Shown here: positions 51,975-62,718 of the stretch, piece after piece
How the letters are laid out: every line of letters begins with the position of its first letter
Position numbering within the stretch: the first letter of the stretch is position 1
Assembly (NCBI RefSeq): GCF_014656435.1
Contig: NZ_BNCK01000004.1
Coordinates: 310,001 to 374,000, forward strand
DNA from: Thalassotalea marina
Lineage (GTDB): Bacteria; Pseudomonadota; Gammaproteobacteria; Enterobacterales; Alteromonadaceae
DNA: 64,000 nt
Reading direction: 5' to 3'
Translations under genes and position numbers: made by a program
The notes under the pieces: model-generated
Told to the model about the DNA's origin: nothing
The model's database searches: none
The model's input: only the letters and a program-made list of their open reading frames with translations

Positions 51975-54900
51975 CTATGCAGGTAACATTTTAGTTTTTG
52001 CTAGTTTAACAAAACCTTTGGCATCTTCTACCAATAAATAGTTTACCGGCACTAAAACCAAAGTGATAAAGGTCGCAAAAATGATACCAAAGCCTAAGGA
52101 TACCGCCATGGGGATCAAAAACTGTGCTTGAGTCGCTTTTTCAAATAATAGCGGCATTAACCCAATAAACGTTGTTAAAGACGTTAACATGACCGGCCTA
52201 AATCGAGATTGTCCTGCAGTTAACACCGCTTCCATTAACTCGGCTCCTTCAGCGCGGCGTTTATTAATAAAATCAACTAAAACTAAGCTGTCATTTACTA
52301 CGACACCAATAAGCGCCATCATGCCCAGGAAACTCATGATAGTAAGATCCATGCCCATAATCCAATGGCCGGCTACAGCGCCAATCGCACCAAATGGGAT
52401 CACAGACATCACAATCAACGGCTGAATATAAGACTTAAATGGAATTGCCAATAAACAATAGATTATAAAAAATACAAAGATCAAACCATAGGCCAAACTG
52501 CCAAACGATTCACTTTGCTCTCTCGCCTCACCTTCAAGTGTGTAACTTACACCCGGATATTTAGCAACAAGCTCATCTAAAAACTCAGCCAACTCACTGT
52601 TAATCACCGTCATGTTAGTATTTTGTTTATCAACGTCGGCCGTGACGTTAACTGTTCTAAAACGATCAATTCGATTGATTGCTGAAGGGCTCTTTCCTGG
52701 CTTAAGAGTGGCAACATGAGACAAAGGAACTTGGCCACCTGTTGGTGTATTGATCAACATATCACTTAAATTGGCCAATGATTTACGTTCCGCCAATGGG
52801 AATTTAATGATGACTCGCACATCATCGCGACCACGCTGAATTCGTTGAATTTGCGCGCCAAAAAAGGCATCCCTAACTTGGCGAGTAATTAACGTACGAG
52901 ATATGCCCATGGCATAACCTTGCTCAGTTAATTCAATTTCAATTTCTTCTTTACCGTTAGATAAACTATCTGAAATTTCAAAAGCCGTTGGGTAGGTTCT
53001 TAAATGATCTTTAACTTGCTCTGATACCACTTTAAGTGTTGAAAGTTCATTAGCAGCCAATTGGATATCAATGGGGTTACCACCACGGCCAATTTCAGCT
53101 CTAAAAGTAAGGCTTTCAGCACCCGGCACTCTGCCAATTAGTTCGCGCCACTCTTGAACCAATTGAGGTGTACCGATACCAGAATCATTTTTATCTGCTG
53201 GGGTAATTTCAAATCGTACACGCCCGGTTTCATTTCTCGTGATGGCTAAAATATTAATAATAACGCTGTTGCCATCTTCGTTACGGTATTTATCTTGTAA
53301 TTGCGCGGCAGCATTGGCCATTTTTTCTACGTAGCTATCAACGACTTCATAACTTGTACCAACGGGCATTTCTAAATTAGCTCTCGCGGTTTCACTTGCG
53401 ATGCGAGGGAAAAATACAAAACGCGTCCAGCCACTCATAATGAAAGATAGAATTAAAATAAATACCCCAATAAACAACATCACGGTCATCAAACGGTTTT
53501 TTGTCGCCACGGCTAATACAGGTTTGTAGTATTTAATAATTGCCCCTTCAAACCCATCGGCGAAGCGTTGTTGCCACTGGCTTAACTTAGACGATTTTTT
53601 TTCACCCCTGAGCTTCAAACCTTTTAAATGTGAAGGCAAAACAAACTTAGATTCAATTAATGAAAACAGCAATACAGGTATAACAATTACAGGGATTTGA
53701 CTGAATATTGCGCCACGCATGCCCTCAATAAAACCTAACGGAATAAATGCTGCCACTGTGGTTAAAATACCAAAGGTAACCGGTGTCGCGACTTCCTCTG
53801 TTCCTTTAATCGCCGCTTCTATCCCAGAAGATGCCGTTTGACTGTGCCGATAGATATTCTCCCCCGTGACTATCGCGTCATCAACAACGATACCTAACAC
53901 TAATATAAAGCCAAACAAGCTCATTATATTGATAGATATATCAAACAGTGGCATCACAATAAATGCCCCCATGAAACTCACTGGAATACCAATAAATACC
54001 CAAAAGGCAATGGATGGACGAAGGAATAAAGTCAGTAGCAATAAAACTAAGAAACCACCTTGTAATGCATTAGTAATAAGCGTGTTTAAACGGCTTTTTA
54101 CTATTTCAGAGTCATCATCCCAATAGCTTAGTTCAAAGCCTTGCGGTAAATAAGGTTGTTTATCTTCAATGTAAGCTTTAACCGCATCGGCAACATCAAT
54201 TGCACTTTGGTTACCGATACGATAAACCTCTATCAATGCGCCTTGTTTACCATTAAAACGTGCTCTTAGCGGTGTTTCTTCAAAACCATCATTAACAATG
54301 GCAATATCTCTAAGTGTAATGATTGAGCCATCTGGATTAGTTTTTACGACAATCTTTTCAAACTCGTCTTTTCGATATGCTTGTCCCTTACTTCGCACTA
54401 ATACATCACCGCCATCAGTACGCACGTTGCCCGCAGAAATATCTAGTGAGCTCGATTTCACCGCGTCAGCAATGTTAGATAAGGTTATTTGATATTGACG
54501 TAGTTTTTCTTGGCTTACTTCTATGTTAATTTCATAGTTACGCACGGCATCAAGTGATACTTGAGTTATTTCGGGTAACGTTAACAAATCATCACGAACA
54601 TTCTCTGCAAACTCACGAATTTCTTTTTCGCCATAAATTGAAGCAACCGTTACTGCAATTACTTCCCGCTTGCGTTGCAAAACCGAGATAACGGGTTTTT
54701 CAGCGTCAGCTGGAAACGTATTAACTGCATCGACGCGACTTTTTACATCATTAAGTAACTCTCTTGCATCGTAGCCATTATCAGCTTCAATGCGAACCCG
54801 AGCAGAACCTTCAACTGACGTACTGGAGATCTTCTTTACGCCCTCTAAATCTTGCACTGCTTCTTCGATACGAATAGCAACACCTTGTTCTACGTCTTCC

Positions 54901-55064
54901 GGAGTTGCCCCACGTAAGCTAACTTGAACGTTAACCACATCAGACTCAAACGAAGGGAATACTTCAAGAGGAATGTTACTATTGATGGAAAATACACCCG
55001 CTAACAAAATTGAAATCATTAACAAGTTTGCAGCTACGTGATTTTTAGCAAACCATGCGATCAT
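51975..55064 (-). CDS. RND-family efflux transporter (inner-membrane pump)
   Basis: A 1029-residue proton-driven antiporter of the AcrB/HAE superfamily with 12 helices and two large periplasmic loops. It starts [18 protein letters not shown]. The TM4 region [21 protein letters not shown] carries the two aspartates of the proton relay. TM10-12 include [22 protein letters not shown]. The subgroup, with a short N-terminus and [22 protein letters not shown], is often classed with multidrug or metal-type pumps. It overlaps the adaptor gene by 4 bases. Substrates cannot be read. Confidence 0.93.
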   Translation of the reverse strand: MIAWFAKNHVAANLLMISILLAGVFSINSNIPLEVFPSFESDVVNVQVSLRGATPEDVEQGVAIRIEEAVQDLEGVKKISSTSVEGSARVRIEADNGYDARELLNDVKSRVDAVNTFPADAEKPVISVLQRKREVIAVTVASIYGEKEIREFAENVRDDLLTLPEITQVSLDAVRNYEINIEVSQEKLRQYQITLSNIADAVKSSSLDISAGNVRTDGGDVLVRSKGQAYRKDEFEKIVVKTNPDGSIITLRDIAIVNDGFEETPLRARFNGKQGALIEVYRIGNQSAIDVADAVKAYIEDKQPYLPQGFELSYWDDDSEIVKSRLNTLITNALQGGFLVLLLLTLFLRPSIAFWVFIGIPVSFMGAFIVMPLFDISINIMSLFGFILVLGIVVDDAIVTGENIYRHSQTASSGIEAAIKGTEEVATPVTFGILTTVAAFIPLGFIEGMRGAIFSQIPVIVIPVLLFSLIESKFVLPSHLKGLKLRGEKKSSKLSQWQQRFADGFEGAIIKYYKPVLAVATKNRLMTVMLFIGVFILILSFIMSGWTRFVFFPRIASETARANLEMPVGTSYEVVDSYVEKMANAAAQLQDKYRNEDGNSVIINILAITRNETGRVRFEITPADKNDSGIGTPQLVQEWRELIGRVPGAESLTFRAEIGRGGNPIDIQLAANELSTLKVVSEQVKDHLRTYPTAFEISDSLSNGKEEIEIELTEQGYAMGISRTLITRQVRDAFFGAQIQRIQRGRDDVRVIIKFPLAERKSLANLSDMLINTPTGGQVPLSHVATLKPGKSPSAINRIDRFRTVNVTADVDKQNTNMTVINSELAEFLDELVAKYPGVSYTLEGEAREQSESFGSLAYGLIFVFFIIYCLLAIPFKSYIQPLIVMSVIPFGAIGAVAGHWIMGMDLTIMSFLGMMALIGVVVNDSLVLVDFINKRRAEGAELMEAVLTAGQSRFRPVMLTSLTTFIGLMPLLFEKATQAQFLIPMAVSLGFGIIFATFITLVLVPVNYLLVEDAKGFVKLAKTKMLPA

Positions 55065-56362
55065 GATTGACCTCCGTTAGCAGCGATAGACTGAGGTTGT
55101 GTTTTGTCTGCTTTATCTTTGCCTCGTCTCTCTTTTCCTTCTTTTCCTTGTTTATTCATTCCTCTTTTTTTGAGGTTTTGCGTCACAATCGTGCCATCTT
55201 TCTCATTAATCGCTACTGGGGTGCCCGATGTTACTTGACCTAGTGGTGTTAATACTAAAAGTTGCCCTGCTTCTAAACCTTGTTCAATAATAGCAACTTG
55301 TTCATTTTGCCAAGCTATATCGATGTTTTTACGCATCAACAAGTCATTTTCTACAATGTAGACATAACTGCCCTGATATATGGCTTTGTTTGGCACGGTG
55401 ATCACTTGATCTACCGTTTTGCCGTTTATTTTGGCGCTAACATATTGTCCAATTTTTAATGGCATGCCTTTAGTTGTTTTAACACCGTATGGATCGTCTA
55501 TTTGTGCAACAACATAAAGCTGCTGAGAATTTTCATCATAAGCCCCTTCAGTTCGAACCAGTCGACCCGTCCAGTACTGTCCTTTAATCAAACCCGACTC
55601 AAACGTCACTAATGGTTTATTTTGCTCAGACGCATCGTTGAGCCTTGTGCTTTCAGGCAAAGCCATATAAGGCAAATCTTTATTTTTCAGCGGAAGGCGG
55701 ATCTCTACATAATCAACAGCATAGATTTCAGCCAATCGCGTACTTGGCGAGACTAATTGCCCAATATCCACCTGCTTGTTAAGGACTCGTCCAGAAAAAG
55801 GCGCTAATATTTTAGTGCGCTCAACAGCTAGCTTGGCTTTATCTAAACTTGCTTGGGCTGAAAATACTTTAGCTTCTGCTGCCATTAGTTGAGGCTTTCT
55901 TAACACCAAATCAGGTGCTGTTGCGCTATTTCCTAATCGCTGCCAGTCTTGTTTTGCTTGTTCTACACGCGCTTGCTCTTCACTGTAGGCTTGTTTGGCA
56001 CTTAACAAATTAGCTTGTGCAATTTTCACTTCTGCTTTTAAGTCTCTGTCATCGAGCGTGACTAAGACTTCACCTTTTTCAAAAAAACCACCGTCTCGAA
56101 AGTCTTTTGAAATATCAATAATTTGGCCAGAGACTTGTGGCAGTAATGCGCTTTGTGTTCTGGGTTTTACTGTGCCATAGCTATCGACAACAATAGAAAA
56201 GTTTTTACGTACTATGGTTTGTACATCAACATTTAATTGCGGTGCTTGGCTAGGTCGACCTCGTTTAGACTCTGGAGGGTTTTTCATCACTATCATTGCC
56301 AGCACAATAAATCCCGCTAATACCGCAATCGGCAATATTAATTTTTTCATCGTATTTTTCAT
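55061..56362 (-). CDS. RND periplasmic adaptor (membrane-fusion protein)
   Basis: 433 residues. It has a membrane anchor (about 8-25, LILPIAVLAGFIVLAMIV), a first lipoyl half (LPQVSGQIIDISKDFRDGGFFEKGEVLVTLDD), a short coiled coil (about 115-190), a second half (ILAPFSGRVLNKQVDIGQLVSP), and barrel and membrane-proximal domains. The C-terminal 30 residues are unusually basic and repetitive (KRGMNKQGKEGKERRGKDK), which is not general for the family. It lies 4 bases downstream of the outer-membrane factor gene and overlaps the pump gene by 4, so all three form one operon. Confidence 0.93.
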   Translation of the reverse strand: MKNTMKKLILPIAVLAGFIVLAMIVMKNPPESKRGRPSQAPQLNVDVQTIVRKNFSIVVDSYGTVKPRTQSALLPQVSGQIIDISKDFRDGGFFEKGEVLVTLDDRDLKAEVKIAQANLLSAKQAYSEEQARVEQAKQDWQRLGNSATAPDLVLRKPQLMAAEAKVFSAQASLDKAKLAVERTKILAPFSGRVLNKQVDIGQLVSPSTRLAEIYAVDYVEIRLPLKNKDLPYMALPESTRLNDASEQNKPLVTFESGLIKGQYWTGRLVRTEGAYDENSQQLYVVAQIDDPYGVKTTKGMPLKIGQYVSAKINGKTVDQVITVPNKAIYQGSYVYIVENDLLMRKNIDIAWQNEQVAIIEQGLEAGQLLVLTPLGQVTSGTPVAINEKDGTIVTQNLKKRGMNKQGKEGKERRGKDKADKTQPQSIAANGGQS

Positions 56363-56366
56363 GGTA

Positions 56367-57791
56367 TTAACTCTTCACTTCATACTGGGTTTGGTTTGTG
56401 GAAAACAAAGGGGTATTTGAACCACCCAATGAAACATATAAATTGATTCTGTTTTGTAATAGCTGATTGGTTAGCTGAATGAGTTGTGTTTGTGCATCAA
56501 ATGCTCGGCGCTGCGACTCTAATACTGATGTATAGGACACTAGCCCCTTCATATATTGATCAAAAGCCAATTTTTCTGCTGCCTCAGCATTTTCTTTAGC
56601 TTGTAGAAAATGTTGATAGCGTTGTTTTAGCGCTTGACGATTACCAATTGCATTTTCTACATCTGCAAACGCTTGATAAACTTGTTCTAAATATCGTTGT
56701 TCTTTTTGTCTAAGCGTCAACTCTGCTTGATTTTCAGCGGCTTCTAAACGACCACTATTAAATATTGGCGCGGTAATGTTGCCGAGTAGCGACCAAGCTA
56801 AGGCATTACCGTCGAGCAAGTTACTTAATTTATCAGCGCTATCACCTGTGCTAGCTGTTAAAGTAAAACTAGGAAAACGTTTTTTATGTGCAATAGCGAG
56901 TGAAGCATCACTAGCCAATAAGTCATACCAACTGCTCGCAATATCAAATCGCTGCGTTAGTAACTGAGAAGGTTCACTTAACGCAATATCCTTAGTAATT
57001 AACGGTAAACGGTTTGGCGCAGATAATACGCCTTTTGGATATTCGCCAATTAAAAGTTCGAGTTGTCGTTGTAACTTTTGAACTTGATGCTGTTGATCAA
57101 TAACTCGCGCTTTTTCACTGTTTACGTTGTTTTGCGTTAAATACACATCAAGTGCTTGGTTTAACCCTAACCGATAAGATGATTGAATAATATCGAGATT
57201 ACGCGTTTGGTTGTTTGCTCTTTGCTGATAAAGTGCTAACAGTTGATTAGCTGAAACTAAATCAAACCAGGTACGCGCAACTGTTGCAACAAGGTTCAAT
57301 TCTTGATGTTTGAGTTTGTGTTTTGCTGAAGCGAGAGCCAAGTTTGCTCTACGTTGTTCGTCAGAGAGCTTGCCCCATAAATCAACTTCATAACTGAGCT
57401 TTGCTGAGATATCAGCACTATTACTAATTTTCGTTCCTGTTTCAGTTACTGACTTTTTTCGAGACTGTGTCGCGTTTAAAGAAAGCTCAGGCAATAAACT
57501 TGCGCCGGAAATCACTACTTGTTGTTGAGCCAACTGCATCGCAAATTGATTTGCCTTAAAATCATAGTTATTCGACAAGGCATTTTGAATAAGCGCATTT
57601 AAGGTGTTGTCATTAAACGCCAAAAACCAATCGTTCAGAATTGGCCCATTATCTTTGGCGTTACTACCTTGCCATTGTTTAGGCGTTTCGACATTGACCA
57701 AACTCATGTCTAGAGCATTATTGCTGGTACATCCGACTAAACTCGCCACAAGCAAACTAATGACGGTAGGTTTTACTCTATTTCTCATCAT
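56367..57791 (-). CDS. Outer-membrane efflux lipoprotein (NodT/TolC family)
   Basis: 474 residues. A lipobox (VASLVGCTSN) places a lipidated Cys near residue 21, as in NodT/OprM-type factors. Two OEP repeats follow, each with long helices: IQNALSNNYDFKANQFAMQLAQQQV and the later LEAAENQAELTLRQKEQRYLEQVYQAFADVENAI. TolC-family proteins trimerise to span the outer membrane and the periplasm. It is first in the tripartite operon with the adaptor and pump. Confidence 0.93.
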   Translation of the reverse strand: MMRNRVKPTVISLLVASLVGCTSNNALDMSLVNVETPKQWQGSNAKDNGPILNDWFLAFNDNTLNALIQNALSNNYDFKANQFAMQLAQQQVVISGASLLPELSLNATQSRKKSVTETGTKISNSADISAKLSYEVDLWGKLSDEQRRANLALASAKHKLKHQELNLVATVARTWFDLVSANQLLALYQQRANNQTRNLDIIQSSYRLGLNQALDVYLTQNNVNSEKARVIDQQHQVQKLQRQLELLIGEYPKGVLSAPNRLPLITKDIALSEPSQLLTQRFDIASSWYDLLASDASLAIAHKKRFPSFTLTASTGDSADKLSNLLDGNALAWSLLGNITAPIFNSGRLEAAENQAELTLRQKEQRYLEQVYQAFADVENAIGNRQALKQRYQHFLQAKENAEAAEKLAFDQYMKGLVSYTSVLESQRRAFDAQTQLIQLTNQLLQNRINLYVSLGGSNTPLFSTNQTQYEVKS

Positions 57792-58018
57792 GTTTTATTT
57801 GTCATTCCAATCTTAAACCTCATGACATAAACCTTGAGGGTTTTCTATTCAATATAATAGTACGTTAGCTGAATTTTCCCTTACAATGTCATTTACATAG
57901 CTTTACGCTATAGATTTAACTGTAAGACCAAACAGCAAATAATTAAGACAAACTGCTTTTCGCTTTAATATAAGTTATTTATTATTAGCTCAATTTTTTA
58001 CAGTACGTGTTGCAGTTG

Positions 58019-58642
58019 ATGATAGATCTAACCTTGATAAGCCTCTTTATCCCGACATTTTTTTTGGTCAGCCTCACTCCTGGCATGTGCATGACACTCG
58101 CGATGACATTAGGCATGTCAATTGGTGTTAGAAAAACATTGTGGATGATGTATGGAGAGCTAATTGGTGTGGCGATTGTTGCCACAGCTTCTGTGCTTGG
58201 CGTAGCAACAGTATTGTTAAATTTTCCGAAGTTGTTTTTTGCGCTAAAACTTTTTGGCGCATGTTACTTGGCTTATCTCGGTCTGCAAATGTGGCAAAGC
58301 CGAGGTAAACTAGCATTAAGCGAGCAACAAAATACAAACAATATCCGTCAGCCGTTAACCTTATTTACTCAAGGACTAGTCACGGCCATAGCTAACCCTA
58401 AAGGCTGGGCATTTATGGTTTCTTTATTACCACCTTTTATCAATCAAAGTAACGCGTTACTACCACAACTTACTGTATTGATTGCAATAATATTAATATC
58501 TGAGTTTGTTTGTATGATGATTTACGCAACGGGGGGTAAGACAATTGCTAGAACGCTGACAAGTGTCGACAATGTAAAGCGCTTGAATAAAGTATCTGGC
58601 AGCTTAATGTTGTTAGTTGCATTGTGGTTATTGATTGGTTAA
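58019..58642 (+). CDS. LysE/RhtB-family amino acid exporter
   Basis: About 207 residues with six predicted helices and the family start SLFIPTFFLVSLTPGMCMTLAMTLGMSIGVRKTLWMMYGELIGVA. The middle holds FGACYLAYLGLQMW and GLVTAIANPKGWAFMVSLLPPF. Both ATG 58019 and GTG 58007 are possible; neither has a clear ribosome site. Its stop overlaps that of the lipoprotein gene at 58639 by 4 bases, tail-to-tail. It is a distant relative of the protein at 43942, and the substrate is unknown. Confidence 0.87.
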   Translation: MIDLTLISLFIPTFFLVSLTPGMCMTLAMTLGMSIGVRKTLWMMYGELIGVAIVATASVLGVATVLLNFPKLFFALKLFGACYLAYLGLQMWQSRGKLALSEQQNTNNIRQPLTLFTQGLVTAIANPKGWAFMVSLLPPFINQSNALLPQLTVLIAIILISEFVCMMIYATGGKTIARTLTSVDNVKRLNKVSGSLMLLVALWLLIG

Positions 58643-59067
58643 CGCAAATAGCTAGGCACGGTAAATGAAAGTGATTGCTGTTTATTACCATTAATAAATA
58701 TCCAAACACGCCACGTCATTTCAGGCTGGCCACAACTACCAAACAAGCCATCGGCAATAAATTGGTTTTTGCCTGACTTTTCAAATAACAAGGGGATTTT
58801 CCCCATATACATATCTTCGCCTTCCATATAAGCAGAGATTGAAGTAATCGCTTTTGGAGACTTTACATTGATAAGTAGTTGAAAACCTTGCTCAGCAACC
58901 AGTTTTTCGCGATTAAATGTAATGCTCACTTCTGCATCATCTATAGTAATTTGGCAATGACTTTGCCCTTCTATACAGCGCGGTGAAACAGGCGCAGTTT
59001 GCTCAGCTTTATTACAGCCTCCCAAGAGCATTAATATTAGGAATAATTGGCAGAATTTAGTAAACAT
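58639..59067 (-). CDS. Small lipoprotein of unknown function
   Basis: A 142-residue lipoprotein. The ATG at 59067 begins a signal peptide with lipobox MLLGGCN (Cys near residue 18); an open frame reaches 59226 but its upstream part has no signal character. The mature part is a probable beta-sandwich (QITIDDAEVSITFNREKL, MTWRVWIFINGNKQQSLSFTVP) and contains two Cys. Its family is not recognised. It lies between the LysE exporter and the cbb3 oxidase operon and diverges from ccoN, so a link to oxidase assembly or metal handling is possible but unproven. Confidence 0.6.
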   Translation of the reverse strand: MFTKFCQLFLILMLLGGCNKAEQTAPVSPRCIEGQSHCQITIDDAEVSITFNREKLVAEQGFQLLINVKSPKAITSISAYMEGEDMYMGKIPLLFEKSGKNQFIADGLFGSCGQPEMTWRVWIFINGNKQQSLSFTVPSYLR

Positions 59068-59326
59068 TGAATTGGCTGGTAAGTCATTAAAAACGTGGAA
59101 TTTACACCTATTTGCCGAGAAATTAAACACTTCTCTGGTTTTTTTTGATTTAAAACAAATTTTACCTTTATCAGGGGTGACTTTACCCCCCAAAAATTCT
59201 ATCATTCGCGCGAGTTTAAGACGCATCGTGTGATTGTTTAGTTTTTAGACTATAACTATTACACTAGAGCACTTAATACTCAAAACTTGAAACTATTTAA
59301 ATAATTATAACTGCGGAAAACCAACC

Positions 59327-60751
59327 ATGACTCAAAATGATACGTCAGCAGTAGACTATAACTTCGATGTTGTACGTCAATTTACTGTAATGACCGTAAT
59401 ATGGGGTATTGTAGGTACGTTAGTTGGTGTTATTATTGCCGCGCAGCTTATTTGGCCTGCGTTAAACTTTGATACACCTTGGTTAACCTACTCCCGATTA
59501 CGTCCTCTCCACACCAATGCGGTAATTTTTGCATTCGGTACAAGTGCGTTGTTTGCTACTTCCTACTACGTTGTACAAAGAACGTGTAAAACAACTCTAT
59601 TTGGTGGCTCACTAGCTTCTTTCACGTTCTGGGGCTGGCAAGCCGTTATCGTGTTAGCAGCGATTACATTGCCTCTAGGTTATACGTCAAGTAAAGAATA
59701 TGCAGAATTGGAATGGCCAATTGATATTCTTATTGCTGTCGTTTGGGTTGCATATGCTATTGTGTTTTTCGGCACGTTAGTTAAACGTAAAACGTCTCAT
59801 ATTTACGTAGCTAACTGGTTCTTTGGTGGTTTCATTATCACTGTTGCCGTACTTCACATTGGTAACAGCATGGCAATTCCAGTTTCAATGATGAAATCAT
59901 ACTCATTATACTCTGGTGCTATCGATGCGATGATGCAGTGGTGGTACGGTCATAATGCGGTAGGTTTCTTATTAACTGCTGGTTTCCTTGGCATGATGTA
60001 CTACTTTGTTCCTAAGCAAGCTGAACGTCCGGTTTATTCTTACCGTTTATCGATTGTTCACTTCTGGGCATTAGTTTCATTATATATTTGGGCAGGTCCT
60101 CACCACTTACACTACACAGCACTTCCAGACTGGGCACAAAGTGTTGGTATGGTAATGTCAGTTGTATTATTCCTTCCTTCTTGGGGTGGTATGATTAACG
60201 GTATCATGACGTTATCTGGTGCTTGGCATAAACTTCGTCATGACCCAATTTTACGATTCCTAATCGTTTCATTATCTTTCTACGGTATGTCTACGTTTGA
60301 AGGTCCAATGATGGCGATTAAATCAGTTAACGCATTATCTCACTACACTGACTGGACAATTGGTCACGTTCACTCTGGTGCACTAGGTTGGGTAGCAATG
60401 GTTTCAATTGGTGCTATGTACCACTTAATTCCAGTATTATTCGGTCAAGGCCGCATGTACAGCGTAAAACTGATCAATGTTCACTTCTGGATGCACACTG
60501 CGGGTATCGTTCTTTACATCGTAGCAATGTGGATTTCAGGTGTAATGCAAGGCTTAATGTGGCGCGCGGTTAACACTGACGGTACATTAACATACAGTTT
60601 CGTTGAAAGCTTAACAGCCTCTTACCCGTTCTACTTCATGCGCTTCTTAGGTGGTGTATTAGTAGTAGCTGGTTTCTTGTTAATGGCTTACAACATGTTT
60701 AAAACAATCGCAGCTGAAGACGGTAGTCTTAAGCGTGTAGAACAAGCATAA
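59327..60751 (+). CDS. ccoN: cbb3-type cytochrome c oxidase subunit I
   Basis: Catalytic subunit of the high-affinity terminal oxidase that reduces O2 to water and pumps protons, with heme b, high-spin heme b3 and CuB. The 474 residues form 12 helices. Metal-ligand histidines are visible in [25 protein letters not shown] (CuB and Tyr cross-link region), [13 protein letters not shown] and HVHSGALGW. First of the ccoNOQP operon, with ccoO 11 bases later. A weak FNR-like TTGAA-N4-TTTAA lies at 59287-59300; oxygen control is plausible but unconfirmed. Confidence 0.97.
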   Translation: MTQNDTSAVDYNFDVVRQFTVMTVIWGIVGTLVGVIIAAQLIWPALNFDTPWLTYSRLRPLHTNAVIFAFGTSALFATSYYVVQRTCKTTLFGGSLASFTFWGWQAVIVLAAITLPLGYTSSKEYAELEWPIDILIAVVWVAYAIVFFGTLVKRKTSHIYVANWFFGGFIITVAVLHIGNSMAIPVSMMKSYSLYSGAIDAMMQWWYGHNAVGFLLTAGFLGMMYYFVPKQAERPVYSYRLSIVHFWALVSLYIWAGPHHLHYTALPDWAQSVGMVMSVVLFLPSWGGMINGIMTLSGAWHKLRHDPILRFLIVSLSFYGMSTFEGPMMAIKSVNALSHYTDWTIGHVHSGALGWVAMVSIGAMYHLIPVLFGQGRMYSVKLINVHFWMHTAGIVLYIVAMWISGVMQGLMWRAVNTDGTLTYSFVESLTASYPFYFMRFLGGVLVVAGFLLMAYNMFKTIAAEDGSLKRVEQA

Positions 60752-60762
60752 GGAGACGAAAC

Positions 60763-61407
60763 ATGACTAATAAACATGAAAAAGTCGAAAAAAATGTAGG
60801 CTTGTTCTTTATCATCACTATTTTAGCGATCAGTGTTGGTGGTTTAGTAGAAATTACGCCGCTATTCTTCCAAAAAGAAACAACACAGCCAGTTGAAAAC
60901 TTACGCCCTTATACTGCTCTAGAAATGGAAGGTCGTGACATCTACATTCGTGAAGGATGTAACGTTTGTCACAGTCAAATGATCCGTCCATTCCGTGCAG
61001 AAACAGAGCGTTACGGTCACTACTCGGTTGCCGGTGAACATGTATGGGAACATCCATTCCTATGGGGTTCTAAACGTACTGGTCCAGATCTAGCTCGCGT
61101 TGGTGGTCGTTACAGTGATGACTGGCACCGTGCTCACCTTATTGATCCTCGTTCAGTTGTACCAGAGTCGAACATGCCTGGCTTCCCTTGGTTGGAAGAA
61201 AACAAGCTAGACGGCAACTTAACAGCGAAGAAGTTAGAAACGTTTAATTTCTTAACGAGAAATCGAAGCCACAAAGATGAAAATGGCAATCCGATCCCAC
61301 TTTACTCAGCTGAAGACATCAAGAATGCGAAGTCAGAAGTGAAAGGCAAAACAGAAATGCAAGCCTTGATCGCTTACTTACAGTCTTTAGGTCACGCATT
61401 GAAGTAA
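60763..61407 (+). CDS. ccoO: cbb3-type cytochrome c oxidase subunit II (monoheme cytochrome c)
   Basis: A 214-residue inner-membrane subunit that passes electrons to CcoN. It has one N-terminal helix (about 12-32) and a periplasmic domain with a single CxxCH heme-c site ([17 protein letters not shown]) and the axial Met in ESNMPGFPW. The [22 protein letters not shown] segment is typical of CcoO. The gene follows ccoN by 11 bases and precedes the short ccoQ by 4. Confidence 0.97.
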   Translation: MTNKHEKVEKNVGLFFIITILAISVGGLVEITPLFFQKETTQPVENLRPYTALEMEGRDIYIREGCNVCHSQMIRPFRAETERYGHYSVAGEHVWEHPFLWGSKRTGPDLARVGGRYSDDWHRAHLIDPRSVVPESNMPGFPWLEENKLDGNLTAKKLETFNFLTRNRSHKDENGNPIPLYSAEDIKNAKSEVKGKTEMQALIAYLQSLGHALK

Positions 61408-61411
61408 CACT

Positions 61412-61591
61412 ATGGATTACGGAACGCTTAGAGGCATCATTGCCGTAATAATTTTGGCTTTATTTATCATCATTGTGGTGTGGGCCTATAGTAAAAATCG
61501 TAAGTCTGACTTTGATAAAGCAGCAAATTCGATTTTAGAGGACAACCACAAGGAAGAAATTAACAAACAGGAGACTAATAATAATGTCTAG
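61412..61591 (+). CDS. ccoQ: cbb3 oxidase small subunit CcoQ
   Basis: A 59-residue single-helix protein. The sequence starts MDYGTLRGIIAVIILALFIII (helix about 7-27), then a basic WAYSKNRKSDFDKA and an acidic tail. CcoQ/FixQ stabilises the oxidase complex or helps maturation; it is not catalytic. The stop overlaps the ccoP start by 8 bases. Position between ccoO and ccoP, length and the VVWAYSKNRK motif make the call reliable. Confidence 0.9.
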   Translation: MDYGTLRGIIAVIILALFIIIVVWAYSKNRKSDFDKAANSILEDNHKEEINKQETNNNV

Positions 61592-62621
61592 TTTCTGGAG
61601 TATATGGATTACAGTTCTAACACTGGGTACATTGATAGGTTGTTACCTATTATTGCGCTGGTGCTTAAAGAACTTCGCAGGTGTTGAAGAAGGTGCTTCT
61701 ATGGGGCACGAATTCGACGGCATTGAAGAATTAAATAATCCACTACCAAAATGGTGGAGTACGTTCTTCTTAATTACTATCATCTGGGGATTTGGTTATT
61801 TACTAATGTACCCAGGTTTAGGTAGCTGGCAAGGTCTATTCGGCTGGAGTAGTTCTAACCAAGACGTAACAAGTCTTGAAGACTCTCGCGCAAAAGCTGA
61901 ATATGCAAAAGCTAACGGCCTTATCGTTGAATACGATATGGAAGTTAAAGCAGCAGACGAAAAATTTGGTCCAATTTTTAATAACTTCGCTTCTTTTTCA
62001 GTAGAAGATATTGCTGCGGCAAAAAATGAAGAAATCGATTTTGAGATCAATGACAACCTAACAGCAGCGCAAAAAAATCTAGTTGATAGAAAAGAAGCGT
62101 TAAAAGTAGGTCAGCGTCTATTCTTGCAAAACTGTGCACAATGTCACGGCTCTGATGCACGCGGTACAACTGGCTTCCCTAACCTAGCTGACAAAGACTG
62201 GTTATATGGCGGTACACCTGAAGATATCAAGCACACCTTACTATACGGTCGCGTTGCTAACGGTATGATCGCATGGGAAACCATGGTAGGCGGCGACCAA
62301 GGTGTTAAAGATGTGGCTGCATATGTATTGAGCTTAAGTGGACGTGAAGCTAAAGACGGTAACGTTGAAGCTGGCCAAGCTAAATTTGCAATGTGTGCGG
62401 CATGTCACGGTGCTGAAGGTCAAGGTAGTGTTGAAATGGGTATTGCACTTGGTGCGCCTCGCCTTAACGACAATATCTGGCTATATGGCGGCTCTGAACG
62501 TGCTGTTCAAGACTCTATCCGCTATGGTCGTGCTGGTGTAATGCCTGCTTGGAAAGACATTTTAGGTGAGCAAAAAATCCACGTGATCAGCGCTTACGTT
62601 TACAGTCTTTCTCAAGACTAA
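61584..62621 (+). CDS. ccoP: cbb3-type cytochrome c oxidase subunit III (diheme cytochrome c)
   Basis: A 345-residue subunit that accepts electrons from soluble cytochrome c. Two N-terminal helices (about 6-25 and 55-75, with the NPLPKWWSTFFLITIIWGFGYL motif of CcoP) precede a periplasmic part with two heme-c domains. The first site is NCAQCHGSDARG, the second MCAACHGAEGQG, each followed by a Met-containing segment (NGMIAW, VMPAW). Length fits the longer, alteromonad-type CcoP. It ends the operon with a strong terminator. Confidence 0.97.
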   Translation: MSSFWSIWITVLTLGTLIGCYLLLRWCLKNFAGVEEGASMGHEFDGIEELNNPLPKWWSTFFLITIIWGFGYLLMYPGLGSWQGLFGWSSSNQDVTSLEDSRAKAEYAKANGLIVEYDMEVKAADEKFGPIFNNFASFSVEDIAAAKNEEIDFEINDNLTAAQKNLVDRKEALKVGQRLFLQNCAQCHGSDARGTTGFPNLADKDWLYGGTPEDIKHTLLYGRVANGMIAWETMVGGDQGVKDVAAYVLSLSGREAKDGNVEAGQAKFAMCAACHGAEGQGSVEMGIALGAPRLNDNIWLYGGSERAVQDSIRYGRAGVMPAWKDILGEQKIHVISAYVYSLSQD

Positions 62622-62643
62622 CAAACAATAGTTTCAAGCAAAT

Positions 62644-62673
62644 AAAAAGCCCTTCTATATGAAGGGCTTTTTT
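62644..62673 (+). terminator. Rho-independent terminator of ccoNOQP
   Basis: A perfect 12-bp stem (62644-62655 with 62661-62672), TATAT loop, T-run. It also could serve the convergent gene. Confidence 0.9.
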
Positions 62674-62718
62674 ATATCTCTAAATACAATCTCAAGCTTA
62701 TGCTTAATCTAAAAACAA

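Noticed and set aside
59287-59300. FNR box upstream of ccoN (TTGAA-N4-TTTAA)
   Set aside because: Matches the TTGAT-N4-ATCAA consensus only partly, and the AT-rich context makes it likely by chance; mentioned in the ccoN entry but not annotated as a site.
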